A program made the translations under genes and the position numbers. This document shows positions 25,591-35,200 of a DNA stretch of 64,000 bases, one piece after another; within the stretch, counting starts at the first letter, position 1; every line of letters starts with the position of its first letter. The stretch comes from Imperialibacter sp964351395 (lineage in GTDB: Bacteria; Bacteroidota; Bacteroidia; Cytophagales; Cyclobacteriaceae): NCBI GenBank assembly GCA_964351395.1, contig CAYGOF010000017.1, positions 46,236 through 110,235 on the forward strand, written 5' to 3'. The notes below the pieces were generated by a model. The model had not been told where the DNA came from. It made no database searches and saw only the letters and a program-made list of their open reading frames with translations.

Positions 25591-25992
25591 TCAGTTTTGT
25601 GAGATAAACTGCTTTGCCTGATCAAATGATGGTGTTTCAATCATATCGAAACCAAAAGGCTTGCCTTTGCTTATCCAACTTTTCGCAGCCAGGTTGGTGA
25701 TCGCACTTGGCGACATCACAGTGATAATCGCTTTTAGCCCAGCTTTTTGAAACGAAGGGAACAGTGTATGAGCAAACCACTCCTGGGTTTCCTGAGGAGG
25801 AACTCCCGAAGCATTTCTGTTATCGATGATAACATACTTTACTCCTTTTTTTACTTCATCCAACTGTGCAAGGCACGATGCTTTCACTACATCAGCACTG
25901 TAAAGTTTTTTCCACTCAGCAACCACTGAGTTCAATGTCATGTCAACATATGTATCAACATGACCGTCTTGTTTGTAGATACTTCTTTTCAT
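25591..25992 (-). CDS. STAS/SpoIIAA-like domain protein
   Basis: 133 residues from the ATG at 25992; the longer start at 26052 adds 20 residues unlike the domain. The pattern of alternating strand and helix (VDMTLNSVVAEWKKLYSADVV, then KYVIIDNRNASGVPPQETQEWF, then KAIITVMSPSAITNLAAKSW) fits the SpoIIAA-like/STAS group common in Bacteroidota. No catalytic residues are expected. Role unknown, possibly protein-protein regulation. A terminator follows on the same strand. Confidence 0.6.
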   Translation of the reverse strand: MKRSIYKQDGHVDTYVDMTLNSVVAEWKKLYSADVVKASCLAQLDEVKKGVKYVIIDNRNASGVPPQETQEWFAHTLFPSFQKAGLKAIITVMSPSAITNLAAKSWISKGKPFGFDMIETPSFDQAKQFISQN

Positions 25993-26052
25993 TTCTTGAG
26001 AGTTATTAATAAGATTCTGGGGCAAGATAACAGCAAGGATAAATACCCTCAA

Positions 26053-26464
26053 AAAAGTGAATAGCAGGCGATTCGGAGACTTGGTAAGTTTGCCAACGGC
26101 AAATTAAAAAAACATGAAAACACGAAAGAAAACAGACAAACATTACAAGCAAAAGCTGATGCTGGCATTGCATTTAAAACATCAAAAAGCTGTTTTGCCT
26201 CAACTTGTCGGTAAAAAAAAGAATTAGCTGTTCCGTATGGTCAGGCTTTCAGCATATTCTTTAAAAAAAATTACATCAGACTAAAATATATTGCTTTTTC
26301 ATGCCCTTGAAAACGCATGAGCTACTTGCGGCTCTTTGATGTGTTGGGAAGAAAATTGCGTTTATTCGCAGCATCCTGCACTACGTAAAACAAGACAGCA
26401 TGTAACAGAATAAACGCCATCGTATGCCAAAAACCATATCTGCTTTAAAGCCAGGAACGCGCAC
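26053..26464. other. Intergenic gap with one weak small frame
   Basis: No recognised gene. A 37-codon basic frame (ATG at 26114, start MKTRKKTDKHYKQKL) could encode a small protein but has no support beyond the frame itself. The tract is AT-rich and ends at a REP copy. Confidence 0.3.
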
Positions 26465-26473
26465 CCGCTCTTA

Positions 26474-26495
26474 GAGATGCCCTGCGGAACATCTC
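26474..26495. repeat. REP-like copy with changed stem, same loop
   Basis: GAGATG/CATCTC arms enclose the loop CCCTGCGGAA, the exact complement of the loop at 24390-24399. The stem differs from the 24380 copy (GGGATG/CATCCC on the other strand) by a paired change, so folding is kept. It is 1.5 kb from the RAYT gene. Confidence 0.7.
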
Positions 26496-26534
26496 GAAAA
26501 GCATAAACGACTCTTGTCCTTTAGCAAGCTGAAT

Positions 26535-27080
26535 TCAAACCAATTTCTCTTCCAGCTTTCTCACCCACTCATCCCTCTCGTTCAAAACAAAATCGTATTT
26601 CTTTCCATCTCTGGTGCTTACTCTCATTCCATTGTCGACCAACCCACCTGTTTTCCTTTTGTGAACACTCACAATTTCCTGGTAGCGAATATCAGTGGAT
26701 CCTTTTTGAATATTGAATGAATGGGCCCTAAACATCAGTCCCTGTTTTGTGATGAATAATTTGCCCCCAACAGCTTCTATGCCTTTAAACAAATTAGCAA
26801 AGCCTTCCCTCTCTATTTGCACTCCCTCGGGCAGGGTCAACCGCAGTTCTTCGCCATCGGCAGGCATTACCTTTTTTACCAGCTTGTTCAAGGCATACGG
26901 AAAGACAAGTCCAAACAAAACACCAAAGAAAACACCCTGAAAAGCGATACTAGTTGCTGTGTAGTCGATGGCAGGCACAATCCAATCAAACACAAACAAC
27001 AGAGAAGCATACAATGCACTTGCAAAGGCGATGATAAGCAGTCGCTTCTTCCAATTGATTTCTATTGCCACTTTACTCAT
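26535..27080 (-). CDS. Membrane protein with GRAM-like domain
   Basis: 181 residues. Two N-terminal helices (LLIIAFASALYASLLFVFDW and GVFFGVLFGLVFPYALN) are followed by a cytoplasmic domain starting near residue 95: ANLFKGIEAVGGKLFITKQG, FNIQKGSTDIRYQEIVSVHK and a final KYDFVLNERDEWVRKLEEKL. This is the pattern of GRAM/PH-like membrane-associated domains. Function unknown, perhaps lipid or envelope sensing. Confidence 0.65.
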   Translation of the reverse strand: MSKVAIEINWKKRLLIIAFASALYASLLFVFDWIVPAIDYTATSIAFQGVFFGVLFGLVFPYALNKLVKKVMPADGEELRLTLPEGVQIEREGFANLFKGIEAVGGKLFITKQGLMFRAHSFNIQKGSTDIRYQEIVSVHKRKTGGLVDNGMRVSTRDGKKYDFVLNERDEWVRKLEEKLV

Positions 27081-27219
27081 ATTAAAAGAAGTTTCATTCT
27101 CTTACGATCCCATGCCCTAACTAACGGATGCCATATACCTTACCATTGATGCTGACCGACTGTTGCCTGACCAACTTTAAGAAACACGGTTATTGGGGTT
27201 TCAAAATGGATTTTCGATC

Positions 27220-28077
27220 TCACGTTTCGCTTTCATTATCCGTACCTTGTGCCCCTAAATCGGTATTGATTTTCTTCACTACCTCATCAATCTCGAAGGC
27301 CTGGTCAACCATTTTATCGACAAACTGTCTCGTATCTTGTTCTGAAGCAAGTTTATACACCTGTGCAAGTCCCAGCAAGCGGGCTACCGGGCCTCTTAGG
27401 TCGTGGGCATTCGTGTAACTGTGTTTGATCAGCATATCGTTCTGCGCCTTGATTTTGGCAGTTCGTTCATCGACTATTTGCTCCAGATTTTTATTTAGCA
27501 AACTAAGGCTTTCCTGGGTTTTGAATAACTCCTCATTTTGGCTGGCTATTTCAATCGCTTTCGCTTTGAGTTCTTCGTTCGTTAGCCTGAGATGTTGATT
27601 GATTCTATCATAACTGTTTTTAAATACGCCGGTTGCGAAGCTAATCACAAAATAGAGTATCGAGTAAGTAATGGCCGCAGTGATGGCATCCGGCAAATAG
27701 TATACAAATACTGAATTGATTGTAATGAAAGTAATTCCGTGCATGATCCACATGATTCGCCCTTTTAGCATTACGGAATACACGAACCCTACAATCATTA
27801 CAATAGCCAACGTCGTCGTTGTGTTAGGGGCCGTAATGCGTTGATAACACATAGCAGCCATGGTAATGGAAGTCAGAATAACAACAGCTGTAGTTGGTCG
27901 TCGCTCTCTTATCCAATAAGCCACAACACAACCCAGCAGTACAGCGGATGCTAAAATGATAGTCATCGTGTCGTCAGGGAAAAGTAGCAGGTTGGAGGCA
28001 ATAATTAATGCCACCCCTGCGATGCATATCCTAAGGAGTGTGTTGAGAAAGAATCCTTCAATATTTCTTACTTCCAT
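27220..28077 (-). CDS. Membrane histidine kinase-like protein without ATPase domain
   Basis: 285 residues. About six hydrophobic helices fill residues 10-170, then a coiled coil (ELKAKAIEIASQNEELFKTQ) leads to a HisKA-like motif HSYTNAHDLRGPVARLLGLA. The protein then ends after about 55 residues, with no N, G1 or G2 box. So a phosphoacceptor/dimer domain is present but no ATP-binding domain. It may be phosphorylated by another kinase, act as a phosphotransfer protein, or be a truncated kinase. The gene appears intact, with no frameshift seen. Confidence 0.7.
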   Translation of the reverse strand: MEVRNIEGFFLNTLLRICIAGVALIIASNLLLFPDDTMTIILASAVLLGCVVAYWIRERRPTTAVVILTSITMAAMCYQRITAPNTTTTLAIVMIVGFVYSVMLKGRIMWIMHGITFITINSVFVYYLPDAITAAITYSILYFVISFATGVFKNSYDRINQHLRLTNEELKAKAIEIASQNEELFKTQESLSLLNKNLEQIVDERTAKIKAQNDMLIKHSYTNAHDLRGPVARLLGLAQVYKLASEQDTRQFVDKMVDQAFEIDEVVKKINTDLGAQGTDNESET

Positions 28078-28205
28078 GCTAAGACGCGACTCAGTCAGAC
28101 AATTTACAGAAACTCATTGAAATCAATGCGTTTCTTTTAATATTATATCTACGTGCAGCTCCGGTCTAGTAGTCGTCGAAGTAAAATGGGCTGACTTTAC
28201 ACCAA

Positions 28206-29177
28206 TCAATTATCTAAATGATAATTTTCGATAATAAATTTCGCAATCCAGTCCTGCACTTGCTTCTTCTGGCTGTCGCTTGCGCCGCGAAAAGCATGGT
28301 CTACTCCTTCTAATACATGCAGGCTGTTTGAAACTGAAAGTGAATCGAGTTTTCTTTGCAAACGGATCGATTGACCTACCGGTACGATCTGATCCTGGTC
28401 ACCATGGATCATAAGGACAGGAGGAAGGCCTTGCGACAAATATCGGACAGGAGAGTGCAGCGCCATTAGCTGCTGTGCTCGTAAAGAGTCCTTTTCCGGA
28501 TCAAACCCAAAAAGCATTCGGGGCAAATCGAGAGACTCTTGTAAACTGCCGGGCAACTTTGCCAAGACGGATCTTACACTATCTATGGCAGGCATACGAT
28601 AAAGTTCAAATAAGTCATTCGGTCCATATACATCTACCACATAGCGGAAATCAGTCTTCTGGTAGCTTAGCCCAAAATCTTGAGGCTCGCTGAAGGCAAG
28701 CATCATGGCAATGTGTGCCCCGGCAGACTCACCGAATACGCCTACATTTTTTAAATCGAATTGGTTTTCCTCGGCGTGCGTTTTTATCCATTCGAGCGCA
28801 TCGAAAGCATCTACAATACAAGCCGGAAAAGGTGTCTGCCAATCTCTGGCAAGCGTATAGTCTGGACTTACTACGGCATAACCACTTTCTCTCAACTGAT
28901 TAATTGCCTGATTGAAACGGTTAATGTTGATGGCTGCCTTGGTACCTCCTATCCATGCTCCCCCATGTATAAAAAGTATCACAGGAATCGGGCTTTTCAC
29001 CTCTCTAGTGGGAAAATAGACATCCAGCTCCTGTGACTCGTTATATTTGATATGATATCGCACTTCTCCATACATCAAAGGAGCTTCGTTCGATGCGAAA
29101 AAAAAGACCAGCCAGCCGAGAAAAATAACGGTGACAACAACAACAAATAAGACAAGCCTTTTGGCAAACTTCTTCAT
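28206..29177 (-). CDS. Alpha/beta hydrolase (BD-FAE/esterase-like), membrane-anchored
   Basis: 323 residues with an N-terminal hydrophobic anchor (LVLFVVVVTVIFLGWLVFFF). The oxyanion motif is ILFIHGGAWIGG, the nucleophile Ser is in FGESAGAHIAMMLA, an acidic residue lies in IHGDQDQIVP and the His is in EGVDHAFRG. This is the carboxylesterase/BD-FAE group that acts on short acyl esters, often acetylated or feruloylated glycans. Orientation suggests a periplasmic catalytic domain. Monocistronic. Confidence 0.88.
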   Translation of the reverse strand: MKKFAKRLVLFVVVVTVIFLGWLVFFFASNEAPLMYGEVRYHIKYNESQELDVYFPTREVKSPIPVILFIHGGAWIGGTKAAININRFNQAINQLRESGYAVVSPDYTLARDWQTPFPACIVDAFDALEWIKTHAEENQFDLKNVGVFGESAGAHIAMMLAFSEPQDFGLSYQKTDFRYVVDVYGPNDLFELYRMPAIDSVRSVLAKLPGSLQESLDLPRMLFGFDPEKDSLRAQQLMALHSPVRYLSQGLPPVLMIHGDQDQIVPVGQSIRLQRKLDSLSVSNSLHVLEGVDHAFRGASDSQKKQVQDWIAKFIIENYHLDN

Positions 29178-29412
29178 CAGCTAATTGAATTATTTGGTTT
29201 AACTTCTAAAATATTGATTTACAGGATAAAATAAATCAAAACAGCTAGGGAAGTACAATGAGATGTTGATTGAATCATACAATTTGGGCAGGAAGCTAAT
29301 GTTAAGCATTTGAGTCAAGCCATACCTGCTTGTTTGATACCAAAAAATAAAACAAATTATTTACCACCCTTGATCGGGTGGCTGAATGCGGGGAAAAATA
29401 CTATCTTCCTAA

Positions 29413-30216
29413 ATGAAACACCCGCTAAACCTCCCCCTTTTTGCCGTTATGTTCTTCATCTGCTCTTGTAGTTCGGAGGAAAAAGGTAAAATCTCTGAAG
29501 TTAAATCTTCTGTACTCACAGCGACGCCGCCAGATGGATACAAGAGCTTGCTTAACGGAAATGATTTAAGTGGCTGGCATACGGTAACAGATGGAAATGG
29601 CCCTGATAGCCTGGCGTTGTTTGCGGTTCAAGGTGGCATTTTACATGCCTATCCAAGTCAGGAATCAGGATCGAAACAATCTTTTGCTGGCCTAGTCACC
29701 GATAAAGAATATGGAAGCTACCACCTGATGTTTGAATTCAAATGGGGAGAGAAGAAGTTTGCGCCAAGAACTGAAAATGTTAGGGACGCTGGGGTGTTGT
29801 TTCACACTTTCAATGAAGATGTATTTTGGCCCTATGGTATCGAATGTCAGATTCAGGAAGGAGACCTTGGGGATTTGTGGATTATAGGGGCGCAGGCATC
29901 AACCAAAGTGGATGCATCGGAACATTACGACCCAAAGGGCGAACTTCGAACGAAAGGAGAAATAGAAAACAAATACCACCGTTTTTCAAGATCCAACTCA
30001 TGGGAAGTGCCAGACTGGAATAAAGTGGAAGTGGAAGTAAAGGGCGATCACGCCACCTTTACAATCAATGGTAAGCTGGTGAATGAAGCGATCGACATGA
30101 AATACTGGGACGTAGATATGGAAAGCTGGATTCCGCTTACTAAGGGTAAAATACTTTTGCAGGCCGAAGGCGCAGAAATATTTTACAGGAACGTGTTTAT
30201 TAAAGAGATACAATGA
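29413..30216 (+). CDS. DUF1080 / 3-keto-disaccharide hydrolase-like lipoprotein
   Basis: 267 residues with a lipobox (FICSC) near residue 19. The DUF1080 (LamG/concanavalin-like) pattern is clear: GYKSLLNGNDLSGWHTV, YHLMFEFKWGEKKFAP, DVFWPYGIECQIQEGD, NSWEVPDWNKVEVEV and KGKILLQAEGAEIFYRNVF. Characterised relatives hydrolyse 3-keto-glucosides or 3-keto-disaccharides. A Gfo/Idh/MocA gene, which could make keto sugars, lies elsewhere in the window (50765), but not next to this gene. Confidence 0.85.
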   Translation: MKHPLNLPLFAVMFFICSCSSEEKGKISEVKSSVLTATPPDGYKSLLNGNDLSGWHTVTDGNGPDSLALFAVQGGILHAYPSQESGSKQSFAGLVTDKEYGSYHLMFEFKWGEKKFAPRTENVRDAGVLFHTFNEDVFWPYGIECQIQEGDLGDLWIIGAQASTKVDASEHYDPKGELRTKGEIENKYHRFSRSNSWEVPDWNKVEVEVKGDHATFTINGKLVNEAIDMKYWDVDMESWIPLTKGKILLQAEGAEIFYRNVFIKEIQ

Positions 30217-30409
30217 CTCAGCCTTTATTTTCTCTTTTTAATTTGGTTTAGTATTTCTCTATACAAAGCGTAGTGCCATCTATCAGCCACTTGAAGTGGC
30301 ATATCTTCTTGATCGCTGTATCAAGTAAATAAAGGGCCCATGTGACTATTATCACTGCAAATCAAGAGGTTGCGATGTAGCTTGATGTCTCATTCAAATC
30401 ACGAGAATC

Positions 30410-31147
30410 ATGGACAATCTTTCAGAACAAGAAATAGTAGCGATGCCACGAATTGGTGACAAAGCACCATCGTTTAATGCAAAAACAACACAAGGAGACA
30501 TAAACTTCCCGGGTGACTACCACGGTAAATGGGTGATCCTTTTCAGTCATCCCGCCGATTTCACTCCTGTATGCACTTCAGAGTTTATGACCTTTGCTAC
30601 TTTAGAGAAAAAATTCACAAAGGTGAATACGCAGTTGGTGGGTCTATCAATTGATGGGCTATACAGCCATATAGCCTGGCTGCGCACAATCAAAGAAAAA
30701 ATAGCGTATAAAGGCATGAAGGACGTAGATGTTACATTTCCTTTGATTGAGGACATCACGATGAAAGTAGCAAAAAAATACGGGATGATCATGCCAGGCG
30801 AAAGTAGCACGCAAGCTGTTCGGGCTGTATTCTTCATCGATCCTATGGGTACTATCCGCGCCATTATCTACTACCCTCTCAGCTTGGGACGCAATTTTGA
30901 TGAACTCTATAGAGTAATTGTAGCCCTACAAACTGCTGATGAATTTGGTATAGCAACACCTGCCGACTGGATACCCGGGGATGATGTCATCATTTCACCT
31001 GCAGGCTCATGTGGCATAGCCAAAGACAGGATGGATGGCAATGTGGAAGGACTCGATTGCCAAGACTGGTTTTTTTGCACTAAGAAACTGGACAAGCAAA
31101 AAGTGCTCGATAAAATAATGAAGGAGGAAAAAGCCTTGATGCCCTAA
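30410..31147 (+). CDS. Peroxiredoxin (Prx6/1-Cys-type, extended C-terminus)
   Basis: 245 residues. The peroxidatic Cys is in HPADFTPVCTSEF (around residue 49), with the supporting Arg in TQAVRAVFFID. The long C-terminal part (residues 165-245) holds further Cys residues in CGIAKDRMDGNVEGLDCQDW and WFFCTKK, as in archaeal-type Prx6 proteins that form decamers. It reduces hydrogen peroxide and organic peroxides in the cytoplasm. A hairpin follows the stop. Confidence 0.93.
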   Translation: MDNLSEQEIVAMPRIGDKAPSFNAKTTQGDINFPGDYHGKWVILFSHPADFTPVCTSEFMTFATLEKKFTKVNTQLVGLSIDGLYSHIAWLRTIKEKIAYKGMKDVDVTFPLIEDITMKVAKKYGMIMPGESSTQAVRAVFFIDPMGTIRAIIYYPLSLGRNFDELYRVIVALQTADEFGIATPADWIPGDDVIISPAGSCGIAKDRMDGNVEGLDCQDWFFCTKKLDKQKVLDKIMKEEKALMP

Positions 31148-31174
31148 GCTGATTCAACTTTGGCTTTCAACATT

Positions 31175-31201
31175 GCGTAGGGAGAAAAAGGCTCCCTATG
31201 C
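31175..31201 (+). terminator. Terminator-like hairpin
   Basis: GCGTAGGGAG pairs with CTCCCTATGC (one G-T pair) around a 7-nt loop, 27 bp after the peroxiredoxin stop. There is no T-run. Confidence 0.5.
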
Positions 31202-31306
31202 ACTTCGGCGAATCCAGAAAGATTTCATGCAAAAGAACTTGAAAAGAGATCATCACTCCTATTTGATACTTTTTTTAGTACTTTATCTTCATAATGCCCC
31301 GATGAA

Positions 31307-32239
31307 ATGAGGATAATAAATACTTGCCTGTATACTTTATGCTGCTTTGTATCGACAGTTAGCACTTATGCCCAGCATTCCTACACATTACCAGACTCAG
31401 TCCACCGTATCCTTTTCCTCGGCAACAGCATCACCTATGCAGGTCAATATGTTTCGTATATCGAAGCGGCCCTTGCCTTGAGTGATCCCGAGCGGAAGTT
31501 TGAGATCATCAATGTAGGGCTGCCCAGTGAAACTGTGTCGGGGCTTTCAGAAGAAGGGCATGCGGACGGTAAGTTTCCGCGGCCCGACTTGCATGAACGA
31601 CTCGCCAGGGTGTTGGAGCAAACCCAACCCGACCTTGTGTTTGCCTCCTACGGTATGAACGATGGTATTTACCTCCCTTTCGACGATGAGCGCTTTCAGG
31701 CGTATAAGAATGGCATCAATTGGTTGCATGAGGAAGTGGAGAATGCTGGTGCTACCATCATTCACCTGACGCCACCTGTATATGATGAACGCAAGGGAGC
31801 AGCTTATGCCAATTTGCTTGATATTTACTCTGAATGGCTGATCAGCAATCGATACACCAAAGACTGGTTAGTGGTCGACGTGCATGGGCCAATGAAGAAA
31901 TACATGGAAGACAAACGCCTGCTCGATCCTGATTTTAAATATGCAGCTGACGGCGTCCATCCAAACAAGTCGGGCCATTGGATCATGACCCGACCTTTAT
32001 TGGCTTACCTGGGAATGACACAAATCGCAACATATCAAGACGCTGACGCAGCTTTTGGTTCTTTTTCGAATGGCCTGGATGTGCTTCAACTTGTTGAAGA
32101 AAGGCAAGCAATCACCAAAGATACCTGGCTAAGTGCCACAGGCCATACCCGTCCGGGAATGAAGACGGGAATACCGCTGGATGCAGCAGAAATCAAATCA
32201 AAAGAAATACAAAGGGAAATTGACAGACTGTTGCGCTGA
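31307..32239 (+). CDS. Secreted SGNH/GDSL hydrolase
   Basis: 310 residues with a signal peptide (TCLYTLCCFVSTVSTYAQ). Block I is ILFLGNSITYAGQY (the nucleophile Ser is in GNSIT rather than GDS), block III includes FASYGMNDGIY, and block V is DGVHPNKSGHWIM with the catalytic Asp and His. These enzymes deacetylate or de-esterify glycans and related esters. It converges with the propeller sensor gene 26 bp away. Confidence 0.88.
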   Translation: MRIINTCLYTLCCFVSTVSTYAQHSYTLPDSVHRILFLGNSITYAGQYVSYIEAALALSDPERKFEIINVGLPSETVSGLSEEGHADGKFPRPDLHERLARVLEQTQPDLVFASYGMNDGIYLPFDDERFQAYKNGINWLHEEVENAGATIIHLTPPVYDERKGAAYANLLDIYSEWLISNRYTKDWLVVDVHGPMKKYMEDKRLLDPDFKYAADGVHPNKSGHWIMTRPLLAYLGMTQIATYQDADAAFGSFSNGLDVLQLVEERQAITKDTWLSATGHTRPGMKTGIPLDAAEIKSKEIQREIDRLLR

Positions 32240-32264
32240 CCGCTTCTCCCCCCATCCTAGCTAC

Positions 32265-35200
32265 CTATGCCCTATTTACCTGCTCATTCAGGTAATTAGC
32301 CAGCCCATCAAGTTCAGACGAGATCTCATGAATTTCGCCAGACACATCGGCATTCTTTTTGGAAATACCGAAAAATGATTTGAGGGAAGAAAAAACATTG
32401 TCCACAGCAAAGTCTTGTTCCTTGCTGAAAGAGGAAATCTCATGGATCAACCTGGCTGATCGTTGCACTTCCGGGATAAAATCCATGATCAAAGCCCCTA
32501 CCTCCTCGGTCTCTTTTTCTCCATTTCTTGCCAACTGAATAATTTCATCTGAGGCTTCCTTACTTTTTTCAGCCAACTTTCTTACTTCGCCAGCGATAAC
32601 CGAAAAACCTGTTCCGGCCTGGCCGGCTCTTTTAGCTTCAATCGAAGCGTTGATGGCCAATATATTGGTCTGCTTAAATAGTTCTTCCAGAATGAGCATT
32701 TTCCTGGAAATCATCTTGGTCTGATCGATATTCTTCAATGTCGCCGTTCTTATGCGTTCTAGCTGCTTAACGGTCGTCTCACTTATTTCATTGGTAATAT
32801 GAGCGTTTTCAGTACTCTTCTTTGTATTCGACGATATCATTGCCAGCGCTTCTTCAATTTCTCTGGCATTTTCATCCTGCGTGCTGGCATCAATAGCGAG
32901 CTGCCCTGATTTTGCCTTCAACGACTTGCCTACCTCAGTAATTTGCCCACTATTAGACTTAATAACCTCCATCATGGCCTCCAGGCCGGCGGTCCTTTCA
33001 GCGACCTGCTTTTGTAGCTCCAGGCGTTGCGTCTTCAATGCTTTTACCCGCCATTTATAAAGTGCAGTTAAACAACCTACCACCACAATAACTACGAGCA
33101 CCCTGAACCACCAGGTACTCCACCAAGGGGGTAAAATCTTAATTTGAAGGTATCGTTCTTTGTCTGACCAAATTCCGTCACTGTTGGTAGCTCTAACGTG
33201 AAACATGTATTCACCAGGGCTAAGGTTCATGTACGTGGCACGTCTTTTATCGGCGCCAACTTCTATCCAGTCTTCATCAAAACCATCCAATTGGTAGCGA
33301 TACTTGTTCCGACTGGGATTGGTGCAATCAAGTGATGTAAACTCTATAGAAAAAACATTTTCTATATGGGTCAGCTCTATCTTTTCAATCATTGAAAGAG
33401 GTTGGTCAAGAATAACCTGACCATTCAATGAGTCTTTGAATTGCACCGATTTACCGAATAAACTAAAGTCGGTAAGTGCCACGGGTGCTTCATAGTCATT
33501 CAACACAATGGATTCTGGTTTGAACACATTGAAACCTCCCGTACCACCAAAAATCATATAGCCGGCATCAGTTGCAACGCTGGAGGTATAGTTGAATTCA
33601 TTGCCTTGTAGTCCATCACTTTTATCAAAATTAAGAATATCCCCAGTGGCCGGATCATAGCGCGACATTCCAAAGCTGGTACTAATCCACCATTTTCCAT
33701 CTTTGTCTTCCAACATGCCACTGATCACGTCGCTGGCAAGCAGCTCACTAACCGGATGAGTCGCAAATGTTTTGCTGTTCGCATCAAAAACACAAAACCC
33801 TGCAGCCGTTCCAATATAAAGCACCCCCTTGGAGTCTTCATAGATGGCCCGAATACTCCCATTGGGCAATGCAGTAGGATCATCAGGATTAGCATGAAAA
33901 CGTTCAAAAGTGCCGTTTTCGCTAACGAATCGACAAAGTCCCTTGTCCTCTGTACCAATCCATAAATTATTGCGACTGTCGTTAAAAAGTACAATTACCT
34001 GGTTACTGCTCAGGGAAGTGGGATCCTCGGGGTCATGGTAATAGTGACTAAACGTACCTGATTCCGGATGAAACATATCAAGTCCACCACCTAGCGCTGC
34101 CAACCATAGCCTGTTTTGTGCATCTTCAGTAATACTCCAAACGTTGTTGGCTGCCAATGTTGACGGATCGTTTGGGTCAGAGTAAAAGCGAGTATATAGT
34201 TTCGTTTTTGGATTATACCTGGTAACACCGGCTGCATAGGTACCCGTCCACAAATTGCCCTCATGGTCGGTGTAAATACTCTTTATTACATCACTGCTTA
34301 TTGAGTTGGAATTAAATGGAGAATACCTGTCATGCTCAAAAGAACCTGTTTTTGGGTCAAACAAATCTAATCCTCCTCCGTCGGTACCCAGCCAAACCTT
34401 ACCATCAGGGCCTTTTGCCACCCCAATCACCGAGTTAAAACTCAAGCTGTTTTCATCGCCCGGAATCTTCTTGTAAAAAGTAAACTTGGCTTTGAATGGG
34501 CTGTAGTAATTCACACCTCCCCGAAAAGTGCTGATCCAAATGATTCCCGAAGCATCTTCATGAAAATTGTAGACCGCATCGCTACTGAGGCTCTTTGTAT
34601 CTGAAAGACTGTTGCGGATATAGCTAAACGTTCCTTTCGCAGGATCGTACACATTTATCCCTCCTCCATCGGTACCAATCCAAATTTTCCCGTCCTTCAT
34701 TTCATGCAGGAAGGTGATTATATTGTGGTTTAGTCCCTGCACATAGGGGTCATACACCATCCTTGTGAAATCACCTGTAGCTGGGTTTACTTTGTAAATG
34801 CCCTGACCGTCAGTACCCACCCAAATTGTACCCTGGCTATCCTTTAGTATTCTCTTCCGCTCGGCACTATGGGCATAAGTAGGGTCGTATACAAGTCGTC
34901 TTGTGTTGCCTGTTGCCAGATCAAATAAGTCAATCGAACCAGACAAACAGCTTACCCAAAATTTGCCCGGAGCATCTTCAAGTATCGCCAATACGGTATT
35001 GTTACTTAAAGAACCGCTGTCGTTAGGGTTGTGAGTGAACTTGACGAAATCGTTGGTTTCATCGTTATAAACATTGAGCCCGCCACCAGTGCCGATAAGC
35101 ACCCTGTCCTGACTATCCTTCATCAAAACATATACAGCATTCGAAGCCAGGGATTTTGGATCACCCTCTACATTCCTAAAATGCGTAAACGATTCTGTTG

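Noticed and set aside
26114..26227. 37-codon basic frame as a gene
   Set aside because: No homology signal, no terminator or partner; kept only as a note in the gap entry.
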